Below, in pieces: positions 49,340 through 61,204 of a stretch of DNA of 64,000 nucleotides (position 1 is the stretch's first letter; every line of letters begins with the position of its first letter). The translations under genes and the position numbers were made by a program. Below the pieces are notes generated by a model. That model did not search any database and had not been told where the DNA came from. It was given only the letters and a program-made list of their open reading frames with translations. Source of the stretch: Leptasterias polaris. Its lineage: Eukaryota; Echinodermata; Asteroidea; Forcipulatida; Asteriidae. The DNA is taken from assembly GCA_037783415.1 (NCBI GenBank), contig JAZGTN010000070.1:10062501-10126500 (forward strand), in the 5' to 3' direction.

Positions 49340-49487
49340 TAGACTGTGCAAGTCTCGTGTGTATACTCGAACATTTTGGGACCCGTTATAGAAGTGCGCG
49401 AGTTTGCTTCCTTCACGCGTTACAGCAATTATGTGGGACTTTAGTAATCCAAAAATGTTTGAATACGAGCGAGACTTGCACGGTCTA
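49340..49487. mobile_element. TAGACTGTGCAAGTCTCG element, 148-bp form
   Basis: Ends TAGACTGTGCAAGTCTCG and CGAGACTTGCACGGTCTA; a short relative of 24634-25339. Confidence 0.65.
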
Positions 49488-49670
49488 TTATAATGATGGC
49501 ATCTTGATGACGTCAATGATTAAGGTCTTTTACAAGCACACAGTAGCATTCCCAGGCGGATAATTCTCATGAAAATTAAATTGAATTATTTCAGGTAATC
49601 GACAGGGGCTACATGACATATTAATAGTCATTTAGGATAATATGCAGAAAATTATAAACGAAAGAAGGCA

Positions 49671-49673
<3 letters not shown>

Positions 49674-49702
<29 letters not shown>
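49674..49702. repeat. (CT)n microsatellite
   Basis: Uninterrupted CT dinucleotide run of about 14 units. Confidence 0.9.
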
Positions 49703-49706
<4 letters not shown>

Positions 49707-49964
49707 ATTTAAGATAACATAATACAACAATACAACAAAAAACCGTCATCAAGAACAATGCAAATATTTACAAATATTCTTGTATCATTATATTAATCAA
49801 CAAAACAGCGCTCAGTATACATCCATTTACACGACAGCATTTTAACTCATAAAATTGAGAATTTATATACAATTGAACAAACATTATTGAAAATGAGTTA
49901 TAAGGTCCAGTTCCGAGCACTCGTAATGTCCTTGTGATGAGTTGTGAAAAGGGTCTCTAACCTC

Positions 49965-50340
49965 ACGTTGAAGGTGCTGTATACGTTTGGTAATTGGAGC
50001 CTACTGATTGTGTTAATCCTATATAAATGTAGGTTATATACAATTAAACTAACCTGTGAAAATTTCACTTCTAAAGGTGGTCGCGTTTTTGAGCTACACC
50101 AAAAAGCCCGAGCGAATATTTCCACGCGGGAAGAATACAATCTGAGAATACGGCCGTAACACTTCAGATTCAAATTTTGGGGGATAAAAAGGGATATATT
50201 TTTCCATAACCGTAGTACTTCGAAGTGAAACGTTTCTCAAAAAGCATTATACTACCCAAAGCTGCTGTACTTCTTACCAAGTAAGTTTTGATTGCCATTA
50301 ATTTTCAGAGTCATTACCAAGCGTATACAGACCCTTTAAA
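49965..50340. mobile_element. TTAA-type MITE relative
   Basis: Ends GGTGCTGTATACGTTTGG and CCAAGCGTATACAGACCC, followed by TTTAA. The right 240 bp is closely related to about 23740-23980 (shared GCTGCTGTACTTCTTACC and ATATATTTTTCCATAA blocks). Confidence 0.55.
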
Positions 50341-50689
50341 GAGGTGTAACATGCAAGAAGTTTGTTTGATACACCAAAAGTGAAATTGGATGTCAACAAA
50401 TGAGTCTTTATAGATTCCAAAGAGCAATTTTTGCGAGTGTCAAAAGGTTAGAATCAGTGCCGTTTGCATTGAATATCACTAAAATTAAGGAATGAACTAA
50501 AAAAGGTCATGTCCAAAAATGAACAGATCCATATACTTGAAATGTGACGTCATTGGATGTTTTTTGGATGTAGACAAACTTCGCACTGGATTGGCATAAA
50601 AAAACAAGGACATTTTACACCGTTTCAGCATGAGGTACTTTTAATATTGTTTCCCACTTTAAAAAAAAATATGGATTAGGGCTTATGTA

Positions 50690-50862
50690 TAGACCTTATG
50701 CATTGACGTCACCAAGCCGCCATCTTAGAGGTAAACTGATGATGAAACAATGGAAACGTGCTGATTTGTACGCGCGGCGCACAGGACTGGCCAATGAAAA
50801 TCTTCCTTTTGACCTCTAGGCGAGGGCGCCCTACTCAAATTACGTCATATGCATAAGGTCTA
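50690..50862. mobile_element. 173-bp TAGACCTTATGCAT MITE, copy 1
   Basis: Ends TAGACCTTATGCATTGACGT and GTCATATGCATAAGGTCTA. The sub-terminal region has TGACGTCA on the left arm. Near-identical in sequence and equal in length to 53644-53816; a decayed inverted relative lies near 48945-49065. Confidence 0.75.
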
Positions 50863-51569
50863 TTGGAAAATGTGTGCATCACAAAAACTTAATTCGACCT
50901 TGGAGCCCCTCTTTAACCACCTATATTCTACAGCTCGAAGTCTACCGCCAGTTTCCAACGAGTGAATTTCCCGGATATTTCATTATTTCATCGGACTGAC
51001 ATTGACCAACTTTGACATATTTTCGTTGCCCCTTTTAAAGCATTATATAAACAACAAAATGAAAGTATAGCAATACTTAGTGTATACTGAAGAATACAGC
51101 AAACGACCTCGCAGAATTATTTTCCTAAACGATTTTCAATGGCTTTCGGACTAAATCAAATAACATAGAGACCTGTGTCGTGTGAAATGTATTAGCGCTG
51201 GAGTTTAATGGGGTCGGACCACGGTTGGTTTATGTCGGAGGGACCTCGACATTTCGGGGGGAAATTAAAAAAATGTATTACACATTTGGTTCATTAAACA
51301 GCACACATGCATTAACTTATTATTATATGGTGTTTCTAATGATGTTTCAACTACATTTTGTCATGTTTCATTTTAAGCAGCGTCGCACTTGCCTGCAGGG
51401 GCGCGAGCAAGAGCTACAACACAATGGTTACTTCCAGTTGTTCAATGTCAACTTCAATTCTGAAAAATGTTTCTTACAGAAATGGACACTCAGGATTTTT
51501 CCCCATTGGTTTTTTTTATATTTTTTATGAGAGAACATTAATATGGCTCCAAAAAAATTAGCTCCATTC

Positions 51570-51761
51570 CAGGCATGCATATTTGGTCATCGAACAAAGT
51601 AGGAACAATTTATTTACTACATACATGGGCTGACCTTCATGGTACACAAAGGCCTTTATGGATTTTTCTGGATATTTTACAAAAGATTAAGCAGATTATT
51701 TTTTCAGGGGGGGGGGGGGAGTATCGAAAATCAGTGTAACGTAGGAAAAATATCACGCCTG
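51570..51761. mobile_element. CAGGCATGATATTTG MITE
   Basis: 192 bp with ends CAGGCATGCATATTTGG and AATATCACGCCTG. Flanked by CTCCATTC / CTCGATTC, an 8-bp duplication with one mismatch. Confidence 0.6.
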
Positions 51762-52844
51762 CTCGATTCTATAGGATTGGTCCTAAAATTGGGTCACGCC
51801 AAACTGATTCTTGAAAGAAAATTGGGAAAACTGTATTGAGGAGGGGTTGACAAAGTGTATAGGCTTTAAAAGGGTGTGCACGTCATTGGATGTTCTCGGA
51901 TATTTGCATATATTTTACGTGGTGTAAAGATGGCTGCTGATGAAACTTTTCCTTGAGATTTGTTTTGCGTGAAATGCTATAGTTTTTGAGTTGGCCTAAT
52001 TAGTGAAACAATACGTTTTTTATCTTGCGTGTCAAAAAAAAACCCGATGTTTGAAAACAGTAAACATTCAGAACAGTTTCATTTATTTCTTGTGACCCAA
52101 CGATCAATTGAACTTAAACTTTCTCATGTTTGTTATGTCGTGTAATGTACGGCTACAATAGAATCATAGAGTGTGGATACATGTATTTGGCAATTACCAA
52201 ATATGTACAATTTCCCGTGAGTTTGTGCATGAAAAATGCGACAATATAATACACAGTCACTCATTATGTATACGCTGCAAAAATCTGAGCAATAAAATTA
52301 ACATCTTGTTGTCACATATAGCCTAGATACCAAACAAAGGAACCAAAACTTAAAAATAACACTAATTTCTGCAAAAACAATTACATTTGTATTATTTTAA
52401 CACCATAAGATGTTAATTTTGATTCTCTCTTCGGTTTCTGTATAAATTATGTGACAACAGACACGGTGTCAATTTTAACACCCCGTTTTAGCAGTGTACC
52501 ATTCCCCATGGGATACAAACAAACTTTTTGAAAGTTACAATATTAAAAGTCTGATTGGGTGTTATTATATACATATTATTAATAACGTTATTCAACTTTA
52601 ATAACAAATAAAAAGAATACAACATTTTATCTTTTAAAATAGTTTATACATAAATTAACTGATTCCAACCGGAATTATATACAACGTCAAAGATGAAGCA
52701 GAAGACAAACAGAGCAAATAAATAAATAAATTGTTAAATTCACAAAATCGTCAGCAATTAGAAAAACATCACAACAAGTTCAGCAATCAGGGATTGGTAA
52801 AATTCACTGCTTGCAAGTGCCTGTACTTTTTTGGTTAGTCGCGG

Positions 52845-53110
52845 CCGAGTGTGGGTTCTGTGAGCAAGGCACTTAGCCACAATTGCTTCTCTTCACCCAG
52901 GTGTATAAATGGGTACCCGAGGGGGCTGAGACAGTATTGTCTTGAATTAATCCGTTAGCACACATTTTTAAGCAGCTTGGGGGGTTGTAAAGCTCCCCAG
53001 GGAGTTGAACAAGCCCGATGAACAGGCCTGGGATAATAATGTTGTAACGCGCCTTTGTCTGGCTACTAGGTTATATGCACTCTATATACAAACCAATTAT
53101 TATTATTTTA
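52845..53110 (+). mobile_element. tRNA-derived SINE, internally deleted copy
   Basis: Plus-strand copy: GTCGCGGCCGAGTGTGGGTT (A box fused to the B-box region by a deletion), GAGCAAGGCACTTAGCC, CTCCCCAGGGAGTTGA, then an ATT tail. This is the same family as the 29.4-kb copy. Confidence 0.6.
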
Positions 53111-53643
53111 ACTTAACCAAATTACACATACACAGCCAAGATTCATCTTGAAATGAGTTTTCAACATCATCACCACAGTGTTTTGTATTGCGGCGCCATG
53201 GTTTACCTGCTGAGATTGACTCATTGTGAGTTGAACCATCTTGAGATTAATCTCTCAGCTCTGTGCGAAGTGGGGACCCTGGGATACTGCCATAATTGAA
53301 ACACACTTTATACAGCAGGTGAATGCAATTCACAAAGTGCATAAAGGCAACCATAGATAAAGGGTCCATTATCCATGAGGCAACCTCGGGGTGGGTTGGA
53401 TAGATTGAGAGGCTTGCCTTTGAAGATTGGTTTTGTTCATAATATTTTAGAGGAGCTCAAATTGACCTCCTCTAAGTAAAAGTTGTCTATACCAGACCTC
53501 ATTCATAGGCCCCTATCTATAGAACTCACAAATGGGTTATTATTACAACTATTAAACATCTCTACTCAGCCACCCTAGTACTCAGCAGTACTTCATACTC
53601 GACTGAAAAGTTGGTATACACAATTTTTACAATATTCTCTATA

Positions 53644-53816
53644 TAGACCTTATGCATTGACGTCACCAAGCCGCCATCTTAGAGGTAAACTGATGATGAA
53701 ACAATGGAAACGCGCTGATTTGTACGCGCGGCGCACAAGACTGGCCAATGAGCATCTTCCTTTTGACCTCTAGGTGAGGGCGCCCTACTCAAATGACGTC
53801 ATATGCATAAGGTCTA
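53644..53816. mobile_element. 173-bp TAGACCTTATGCAT MITE, copy 2
   Basis: Same length and orientation as 50690-50862. TGACGTCA is present on both arms. Confidence 0.75.
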
Positions 53817-55866
53817 TTGTCTTTCTTTTTAATTATCATAGCCTATTCTTTCTATTTTATCTTTTTTGCTTTTCGTTAATTTGTAATGTATCAACCCCGG
53901 AGCTGTCTTTTATCGAATTTGATTTTCAATCAACCATTTCAAATCAATTCAACTCAAAGTACTTGACTACAACAACACTGTGCATTATCTTTGGCAGCAT
54001 AATAGTAAACCATGACTTGATGCAGAGAATTTGGTTATCCATGTTGATCCGACGTTGGCAAGAAGTGTTGACATTTGTCCAGATTAGTTCACTTCTATCT
54101 TGTGAGGAGCCTTCCAGTGATAAGCAACAAAAGATGAAACAAAACGATATTGAGGTTTTGGAGATAAATTTCAAATCCAATCTTATTCCTGGGTTAGATT
54201 TCACTGAGCATTAAGAGTCATCTTGAGACGAGTTGTGAGTGTTAGGGAGCGTCTCAAAAGTCAAAACATTAGAAACTTTCCGATTGGATCAGAGAAGTAT
54301 TTCAGTGCATGCGCATGCACCATTAATTTGACTTTTTATCCCTTTTTATTTTGTGTTGAGTTATAAGTTGATCATCAGTGTGAAGTTTTCTTACCTGAAG
54401 TTTGTCAAAATTTGATCGAAAAAAACATTATTTGCAATACGCGGGAACTACTTTGCTGTGAAGAACTGTTATTTACAATTAACTGATCTATGCATTGTCT
54501 TAATTTGCATTTTCTTTGCAACATTTCTTTTTGTGAAAAAATAGAGATGGCTATTACAAAACGATCACCAACCAAAATGGCTCATGATATAAAAAATGTA
54601 CTATTTGGTAATATCCTCAGAGTCTTCCTCAAAGGCTAAAGACAGTTCTTCATGACAGAGACGTATAAACACTCTCCATTAATAAAATATTTAGATTTCA
54701 ATCTATTATCCTATTTGTAAGTGAGCATAGTGCTCCCCAGGTTTTTTCTGTTGGGCATTCTGGACCAAATTTGTGGATGTTTGGCCTGAAGCATGCTGAA
54801 TTGAAATAAGGTCTTCGGAATGTTTTCCACTTGGTGTTTCTCTTGGTTTAAAAAGCCCTACTGTGCAATCTGGAGCATTCTATATGATTTTCTCCTGATG
54901 TTTTTTTGTGTGTGAATTCATAAAATTACAAAAATTATATATATTTGTTTCGAGTATTAGCAAGTTGAGTATTGGCACACATTTCGTGTGTATCGGCCCG
55001 ATACGCTAGGTTGTGCATTGGGGGAACCCTGGTGCGATGACATAATTTCTACTAAAAGCCACGCCTATACTTCACACAAACTGGCTCCAATGATCATCAG
55101 AAGCCCACAGGAGTTGCATTGAGCTAGTTTTTCTTAAAAGATTTATTTAAAAAAGGGTTAGACAATTGAACTTGGCATTTATATACATTCTTCAAAGACC
55201 CGAGGTCTTCTCAGAATGATAAGATTCTGTCAGAAGAAATGCTTTTGGGTAAAACTACACTTAAACGCATGCTAGCTGAGCTTGAAGTAGTGAACACTTT
55301 GGGCGTGAAGCAGATACGGGAGTGTCTGACGCAACGAATTACCAACAAGACAAAATGTCACCTTTTTCATGCCTGTGCACAAATTAACATCACCAATGAT
55401 AACTAGTTCATAAAGATCTCACCTATACTGTATGAATATACACTGACCCACATATATGTGCAAGTTAAAATACAGAGGGAGATCCCCAAATATCATCATA
55501 TACATAACATTGCACAGCAAACAATAATTGTTCATCAAAAACGCTCACCTGAAATATGATGGGGCCAAATTTCATAGAGCTGCTTAAGCACTTTTGCTTG
55601 ATGGAACAAGCTTACCAGCCAAATTACCATTCCATGTGTACCATCTGTAACTGGTTTCCTGCAACTATTTGCCTTGCAGAAAATGTTTAAGCACATTTTT
55701 CTGCTTATACAGCTCTACAAAATAGGGCAAAGGTGTCCGATAAGTGCGAGTGAAATAAAAGGGGCAGCTGGCAGCTATTCCGTGCAGGTCAGCTAGTCCC
55801 CGCCCTCCCCTTTAGTAAGTTCATGCCCTTTAGTATCACCTCATCCCTCTGACCCTGGTGCAACAT

Positions 55867-56061
55867 GGGCCCAATTTCATAGAGCTGCTAAAGCAGAACA
55901 AAAATGCTTAACGATTTTCTACTTAGCAGAAATGAGCAGGATACCAGTCAAAAATTGTACTTTCACATGGTAGCTTGGCTGGTAACCTCATTCTGGCAAG
56001 TATAATTTTGTTGTGCTTAGCTACTTTTTGTGCTTATGCAGCTCTATGAAATTGGGCCCAG
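55867..56061. mobile_element. GGGCCCAATTTCATAGAGC MITE, near-complete copy
   Basis: About 195 bp ending in GGGCCCAATTTCATAGAGCT and AGCTCTATGAAATTGGGCCC, perfect 20-bp inverted ends. The internal CAGGATACCAGTC / GGCTGGTAACC blocks are shared with the other copies. Confidence 0.75.
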
Positions 56062-58212
56062 GTCTTAGGTGGAATACCGTCCATAGTTATGTGAAACAGC
56101 ATGACAACTCCACTGGTACAGAGTGTTTGGAATAGCGCCCTCTTGTGTCTGATCACAATAGTTCACTTCAGTGATAACACACATGGGCACCTTTGGCAAC
56201 CACAGTTTGAGCTAAGCTTTCGCCTGAGCTCTGTCAGTCAATTAAAAAAATGCACCAGTACATATTGGGTACATATTCGATACAGGACTTTATTACAGAA
56301 CCGAAACCTAGGGTATGGTTTAAAAAAGTGTTCAGTTATGATAAAACACCCCTATGTTCCGACACCCAAATGTATTTTCCCATCCTACCCCTAATGTGTA
56401 AATCATGAGGGATTATTTAAACATAGGGGTGTCGGAACATAGACCAGTCACCGTTTGTGGCATCCACTTTTCTGTCAAAATACTGGCCTTCCTTTCTAAA
56501 AAAGAATGCCAGAATTTTCACAGAAAAAAAGCGGAATTGAATGACAAGTAACAACTTACCGCGTATTTTCCCTGATTTCATTGCTTTAATGTGGATAGAG
56601 AAAAGTAACTTGTCAGATTTAATTCATGGTAAAAAAATGAAGTTTTTTTTACAACAGTTAAATGTGCCACCGTTTTTTTTCACCAGTGCAAATCTGTGTG
56701 TGCAGTGCATGACAGTATACGCTGTAGTTTATTGTATCAAATAGAGATTTTACACAGAAAAATAGCATCTAAGAACTATGAAGTGATCCTTTGTTTCTGC
56801 AAGGTTTTATCTGAAAAAGTAGAATTGCTTTGTATTATGTTATAATACATGAAAATATAATGTTTCTGCCATATTTTTTTTAGCACACCTCGTGAAGTTA
56901 TTGTACAATATTTTGCATAGTGCATTGTGACCACTATTAATAAAGCGAAGACTTTTATACAATGGTCCAAAATGGAGGTTTTTGGTTCAGTATGGACAAC
57001 AGACACTATGCACATTTTTGTCAACATCGACAGACGTTCTAAGAAGTGGACGTATGAACGAACGGTTCAGAAAACACAAAACAAACAGCGAGTATTTACA
57101 GTGTTCTCCCTTAACAATGGTCCGCCGGCCAAACTTTAAACACCTAAGGACCAGTCAAAATTCACTCAAAGTGGTCTGGCTGGCTAGTTCAGTTTTGAAA
57201 AGCATCCCTATTTAATATGACCAGTGAAAAAGCTGACGGACTAATGAAATGACAACCTCACTGGTCCACTTGGCCAGTCACTAGCAAGTTGAGGGCAGAC
57301 CCTGATTTACAGGCAACTTGGAGGCAGGTAACAGCACTGCATTGAAATAGTAATGCTTCAGGAACACAAGGTACATTTTTTTAAGGGGTCTTACTACCCC
57401 GTGGAAAAAGTAACAATTCAAAAGGGAATGTTTTTGTACTTCTTGGAGGCTGCCTGAAGCTGGCTGCCCGTAAATTTGCCCCATATGACACGATCCTTTC
57501 AAAACTGAACCACCTAGTCGTAAAATTCACAAATAACAGACAAGTGATTCACTCAATACATTTGCCAATTCAACACATTTCTTGTGGCATTTTGGGGCCG
57601 TCAGACCTTTACACAAAATAATCCCCCCAAAATCCACCCCCCTCTCCAAAAAAACCCAAGAGGGTGCTTTGAACATAATACTGTTCTCGCTTAACAAAAT
57701 GACACCTCCACTCTTTCAAAAGTCAATTAAGTTTCTGGAAAAAAACAATTAATAATAGGTTGAACATTGACTAGAGCGGGATTTGAACCTGTGACCTCTG
57801 CATTAATATGCCATAGAAGTGATCACTATGCTGCCGCTTCCTAGGTCGTATCATAAACTTGGTTGTGATCCCTGGCTACTTGGCAGTTAACGGTTAAATG
57901 GTGGTTTATTATTGATATGAAAAAGAAAAAAAACCACCAGATTGACAGTGGCAAATGAAATGGCGAGTGATCCAAAAATTACTATATTTCCCTTCCACTT
58001 AAAAGGGACAAAGCAGAAATTTACGTGCCCCCCCCCCCCCCTATTTACAAAATAAATATGTCTGCTAACAATATTAATTACACCTGTATATATTTTTAAA
58101 ATGGGTACAAACATGTGACATTGGCTGCTCCACAATTCAGCTGAAATAGTTATCAAAATTGCACACACAAAAAAAGGGGACAAAAAGAGGTATTGTCCAC
58201 ACTCCAGCCATT

Positions 58213-58326
58213 AGCCCACCTTGTTGGGCTGTAGTAATGGCTCTCTTCTAACATCGGTGTCATAACAGTGAGTGTTATGAGACCGATGTTAAAAGAGAGC
58301 CATTTCAGCCTAACAAGGTGGGCTAT
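58213..58326. repeat. Long near-perfect hairpin
   Basis: Two arms of about 52 bp (AGCCCACCTTGTTGGGCTG ... GGTGTCATAACA and TGTTATGAGACCGATG ... AAGGTGGGCT) meet with almost no loop. Confidence 0.65.
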
Positions 58327-58780
58327 CCAGCCATGAGCTGGGCCCAATTTCATGGCCTTACCGCAGAGCTCTGCACTTACAACCCATAAAACTATGAACT
58401 TTACAGAGCTCAGTAAGTGCAGAATTCCGCAGTAAGTAGAGCCATGAAATTAGACCCCGATAGCATCACAACTGTCCCAAAGCACCAAATATATCTTACT
58501 TTCATTCATCAAAGAAGTTAATAAATTGTTGTTTGATTGATGATGATGATGATGACCTTAATGATAAATCACCGAATGCTACCTTCGTAGCCCCCAAGAC
58601 ATCAGTGATCGATAGTGGCTTGTGCATTTGTTAAGAGACCCAGGGATGACCCCGGGTCACATTATAATTTATGTGAACTTATTTCTGCCAATCTCTGCTG
58701 ATTGGCTCCCTGAAAGGAAAGGCTGGGGAGTAAACAAAGAAAGAGTAATGACCCAATGCTGCAAGATGTTAGTGAGAGCT

Positions 58781-58932
58781 GGGGCATTTCTCAAACCTCG
58801 GCTTAGGCTCCGTCTCCGGCTTGGGCTCCGTTATAAATTTGTGGCGCAGCGTGTATTTGCACGCGGTGGTTCGAACATAGACGGAGCCTGGAGCCGGAGC
58901 CGGAGCCCAAGCCGAGGTTTGAGAAAGGCCCC
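58781..58932. mobile_element. GC-rich hairpin MITE
   Basis: Ends GGGGCATTTCTCAAACCTCG and CGAGGTTTGAGAAAGGCCCC, with sub-terminal GGCTCCG repeats on each arm. Confidence 0.65.
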
Positions 58933-59045
58933 TAGTCAAGTTGTTAAATCATGCTGTTAGAGGGCGCACTGTAACTACAATACAAAATCCACTATCGATC
59001 ACTGACGTCTTGAGCCAAGACTACCATCTTAGTAGTACCTTCAAC

Positions 59046-59244
59046 CAGGCATGATATTTGGTCCTTGGAAAAAAGTAGGAACATTCCATCGAGTACAATA
59101 GGGATGAGCTACATGTACACATGGTGAAGGCCGACATGTACATGAAATAGACCTTTCAGACTTAATTTATAACAACTTTTCTGATTTTTACAAAGGCCAA
59201 ACAAAGTCGGAAAACAGACTAAAGTAGGACAAATATCATGCCTG
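59046..59244. mobile_element. CAGGCATGATATTTG MITE, uninterrupted copy
   Basis: 199 bp with ends CAGGCATGATATTTGG and CAAATATCATGCCTG. Flanked by TTCAAC on both sides. It serves as the empty-site reference for the interrupted copy at 39.4-40.9 kb. Confidence 0.65.
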
Positions 59245-59277
59245 TTCAACATGGCTGACTGTGCAAAGGGCGAATAC

Positions 59278-59611
59278 CATAGAAATAGAACCCGGAGAAC
59301 GCTGAGCTGGACCGCCCTGTGTCGTCTGTGGACGCGGCGTATCGATACCACGCGACACGCGTGTATGGCAAAATGATCATCACGTGACACGCGTGTATGG
59401 CAAAATGGCAACGCACAGAGACCGTTTCTACGTGTTTTCATTGGTCAATGTTCATGACGTCTACTGTATGGCAAAATATTATCACTGGCTTAATGCTAAT
59501 TTTGCCATACACGCGTAAAAAAAATGGAGTACGTGCGTCCATAAAAATGGTCTCACAACGAAATCGCACGCACAATGACGCACTCAGCGTTCTCCGGGTT
59601 CTATTTCTATG
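59278..59611. mobile_element. hAT-like MITE with perfect 29-bp inverted ends
   Basis: Ends 59278-59306 and 59583-59611 are exact reverse complements (CATAGAAATAGAACCCGG ... GCTGAG). Flanked by GCGAATAC on both sides (59270-59277 and 59612-59619), a perfect 8-bp duplication. The interior holds two copies of ACACGCGTGTATGGCAAAAT plus variants. Confidence 0.8.
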
Positions 59612-60341
59612 GCGAATACTAAGTGCTTTCTAACTCCTGCGGAAACAGTTCCATGGACAAACTCAGGTACCAGAACATCAACCTTCTTTTAAATGAAAGC
59701 TAGGAACACTGATGCTTTGAAAGATGAATGGAGATTGGATAAAATCCCCTTTGATATTAAAACTCTTAACCACTTGACGCCGAATAACGTCTTCATTAGT
59801 TTTTTAGAGCTGAGATTCGTTGGACGTCTATATATACATTGCGGAACAATTTTGGGTTTGTCTTTACTTGACAAGTAATTACGCCCGACAAAACAGAAAT
59901 GCACTCACTGTGCTATGCTTTGTTTCATCCGTACAAAGATGGACAAAGGGTAATGGAATTCATGTTGGAAATCTCTCTTTTTTTGTCAGGGGTTATTGGG
60001 TAATCCTCGATTCCAGTCCTTCATCCTTTTGTGGTACAAACAAGGATTACCCAAGATACGACCATACCATATCGGACCATATCAGCCAAGGCTTATGACC
60101 AAGGTTTGGCCAATTCATTGTGAAGACATTCCATATTCTCTCGGAACAGAAGAACAAATCCCGGTGTATTTTTCAGTCAGGCTTTCATTGTCTCAACGAT
60201 ATTCTCATCAACAAATTTCTCTTGAAGTTCCGAAAAATTCAGAAAAAATCATCAATACTGCGCAGCAGCACGATTAAACAAATAATGTTGTTGTGAAGTG
60301 GTTAATCCCTCTTCATTAACATTCCAGCCACCAACCCGGAC

Positions 60342-60622
60342 TTACACCGCTTCATCATTAACAGCCTCTTCGTCTGGGGTTGACCCTGTCACAGCAGCGG
60401 GGGTGTCGCTGCCCTCTTGTGGCGGCGGTTTGTACGTCAGGAGGGCCCCGAGGAAGAACAAGATGGAGCCCACCTTCATGCAACCTGAGAGGATGAGGAT
60501 GGAACGACTGAAGTCAAAGTTGTTGTACAGCCAACAGGAGCCAGACCCGCCACAGCTGTACTCCCATAGAAGGCATGTCTGATCAATGATCACACCGAAG
60601 ATGACAGGACCAGGTACAGTTC
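60342..60622 (-). CDS. Organic anion transporter (OATP/SLCO family), last coding exon
   Basis: C-terminal exon of a 12-transmembrane sodium-independent organic-anion transporter. A TTTCCTCAG acceptor leads to TVPGPVIFGVIIDQTCLLWE, YSCGGSGSCWLYNNFDFSR, then a hydrophobic helix (SILILSGCMKVGSILFFLGA) and a short acidic cytosolic tail ending DEEAV before TAA (60344-60342). The 'PGPxxFGxxID', 'CLLW' and 'C...GSCWLY' elements are the conserved end of the OATP family: TM11, the last extracellular loop with paired cysteines, then TM12. The subfamily cannot be assigned from this piece. The opposite strand is open but is only a shadow. Confidence 0.9.
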
Positions 60623-60664
60623 CTGAGGAAATAACAGAACAACAAAATCACAAATATAATAATA

Positions 60665-60892
60665 ATAGATAGGTTGCAGTATGACGTAAGTCGGCCATCT
60701 TTATGGGCAATTTGGAACACACAGTCATGCGTTACGCGTGAGAACGGTGTGCAGCACGCGCACATTTCACCAAACTCATTGCATGATTGGTTAGTGAATG
60801 ACGCGGCTGCGTTAATAATTTGAGCGCTTGACGCGCCTGCAAGCCAAAATGCGATTTGCCCGTAAAGATGGCGTCTACTGGGAACTATCCAT
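60665..60892. mobile_element. 228-bp ATAGATAG MITE, copy 2
   Basis: Nearly identical inverted copy of 31499-31726, lying in the SLCO intron directly beside an L2-like LINE end. Confidence 0.75.
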
Positions 60893-61204
60893 AATACGAG
60901 ATATTTATCTAGCGCATAATGCAGGAGCCTCTATGCGCAACACAAAACATAAAACTATGAAATGAATATAAAAGCAAGTTACACAAATAAAGATTCAAAC
61001 AAATGAGTTTTTAAAAGTCCCTTGAAAATCTGAAGAGAGCCAGCTTGGCGAATATGAAGTGGTCATTCCATAACGAAGGTGCAATGAAGTTGAAGGCTCT
61101 TTGACCATAGAATTTAGTGGAAAAAGTAGTTTGCGTCAGTAGGGATTGGCCAGCAGATCGAAGAGGACGAACAGGAATATATTTACTGAGAAGATCAGAT
61201 ATAG
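60893..61204 (-). mobile_element. L2/CR1-like LINE remnant, downstream part
   Basis: Continuation of the split element: ISDLLSKYIPVRPLRSAGQ, then FSTKFYGQRAFNFIAPSLWN, followed by a decayed tail ending near a GCGCTAGATAAAT 3' terminus. 'YGxRAFxxxAPxLWN' is the conserved L2/CR1 C-terminal motif. The frame has stops in its last part, so it is old. Confidence 0.7.

Larger units (their letters stand above)
48514..60341. other. Intergenic region between the unrecognised gene and the SLCO-like gene
   Basis: No confirmed exon. It contains the MITEs listed separately, a SINE (52845-53110), a (CT)n run, G tracts at 48822 and 51708, a C tract at 58029, a tRNA-like GGGATTTGAACCTGTGACC at about 57779-57800, and one open stretch of doubtful meaning at 55172-55404. 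Confidence 0.5.

Noticed and set aside
49123..49563. 146-codon plus-strand frame
   Set aside because: It runs through the 148-bp inverted-repeat element (49340-49487), has no recognisable motif and no splice context.
53774..54214. 146-codon plus-strand frame
   Set aside because: It starts inside the 173-bp MITE, is AT-rich and shows no domain.
60298..60582. 94-codon plus-strand frame
   Set aside because: It is the complement of the SLCO last exon, which has family motifs and splice sites on the minus strand.
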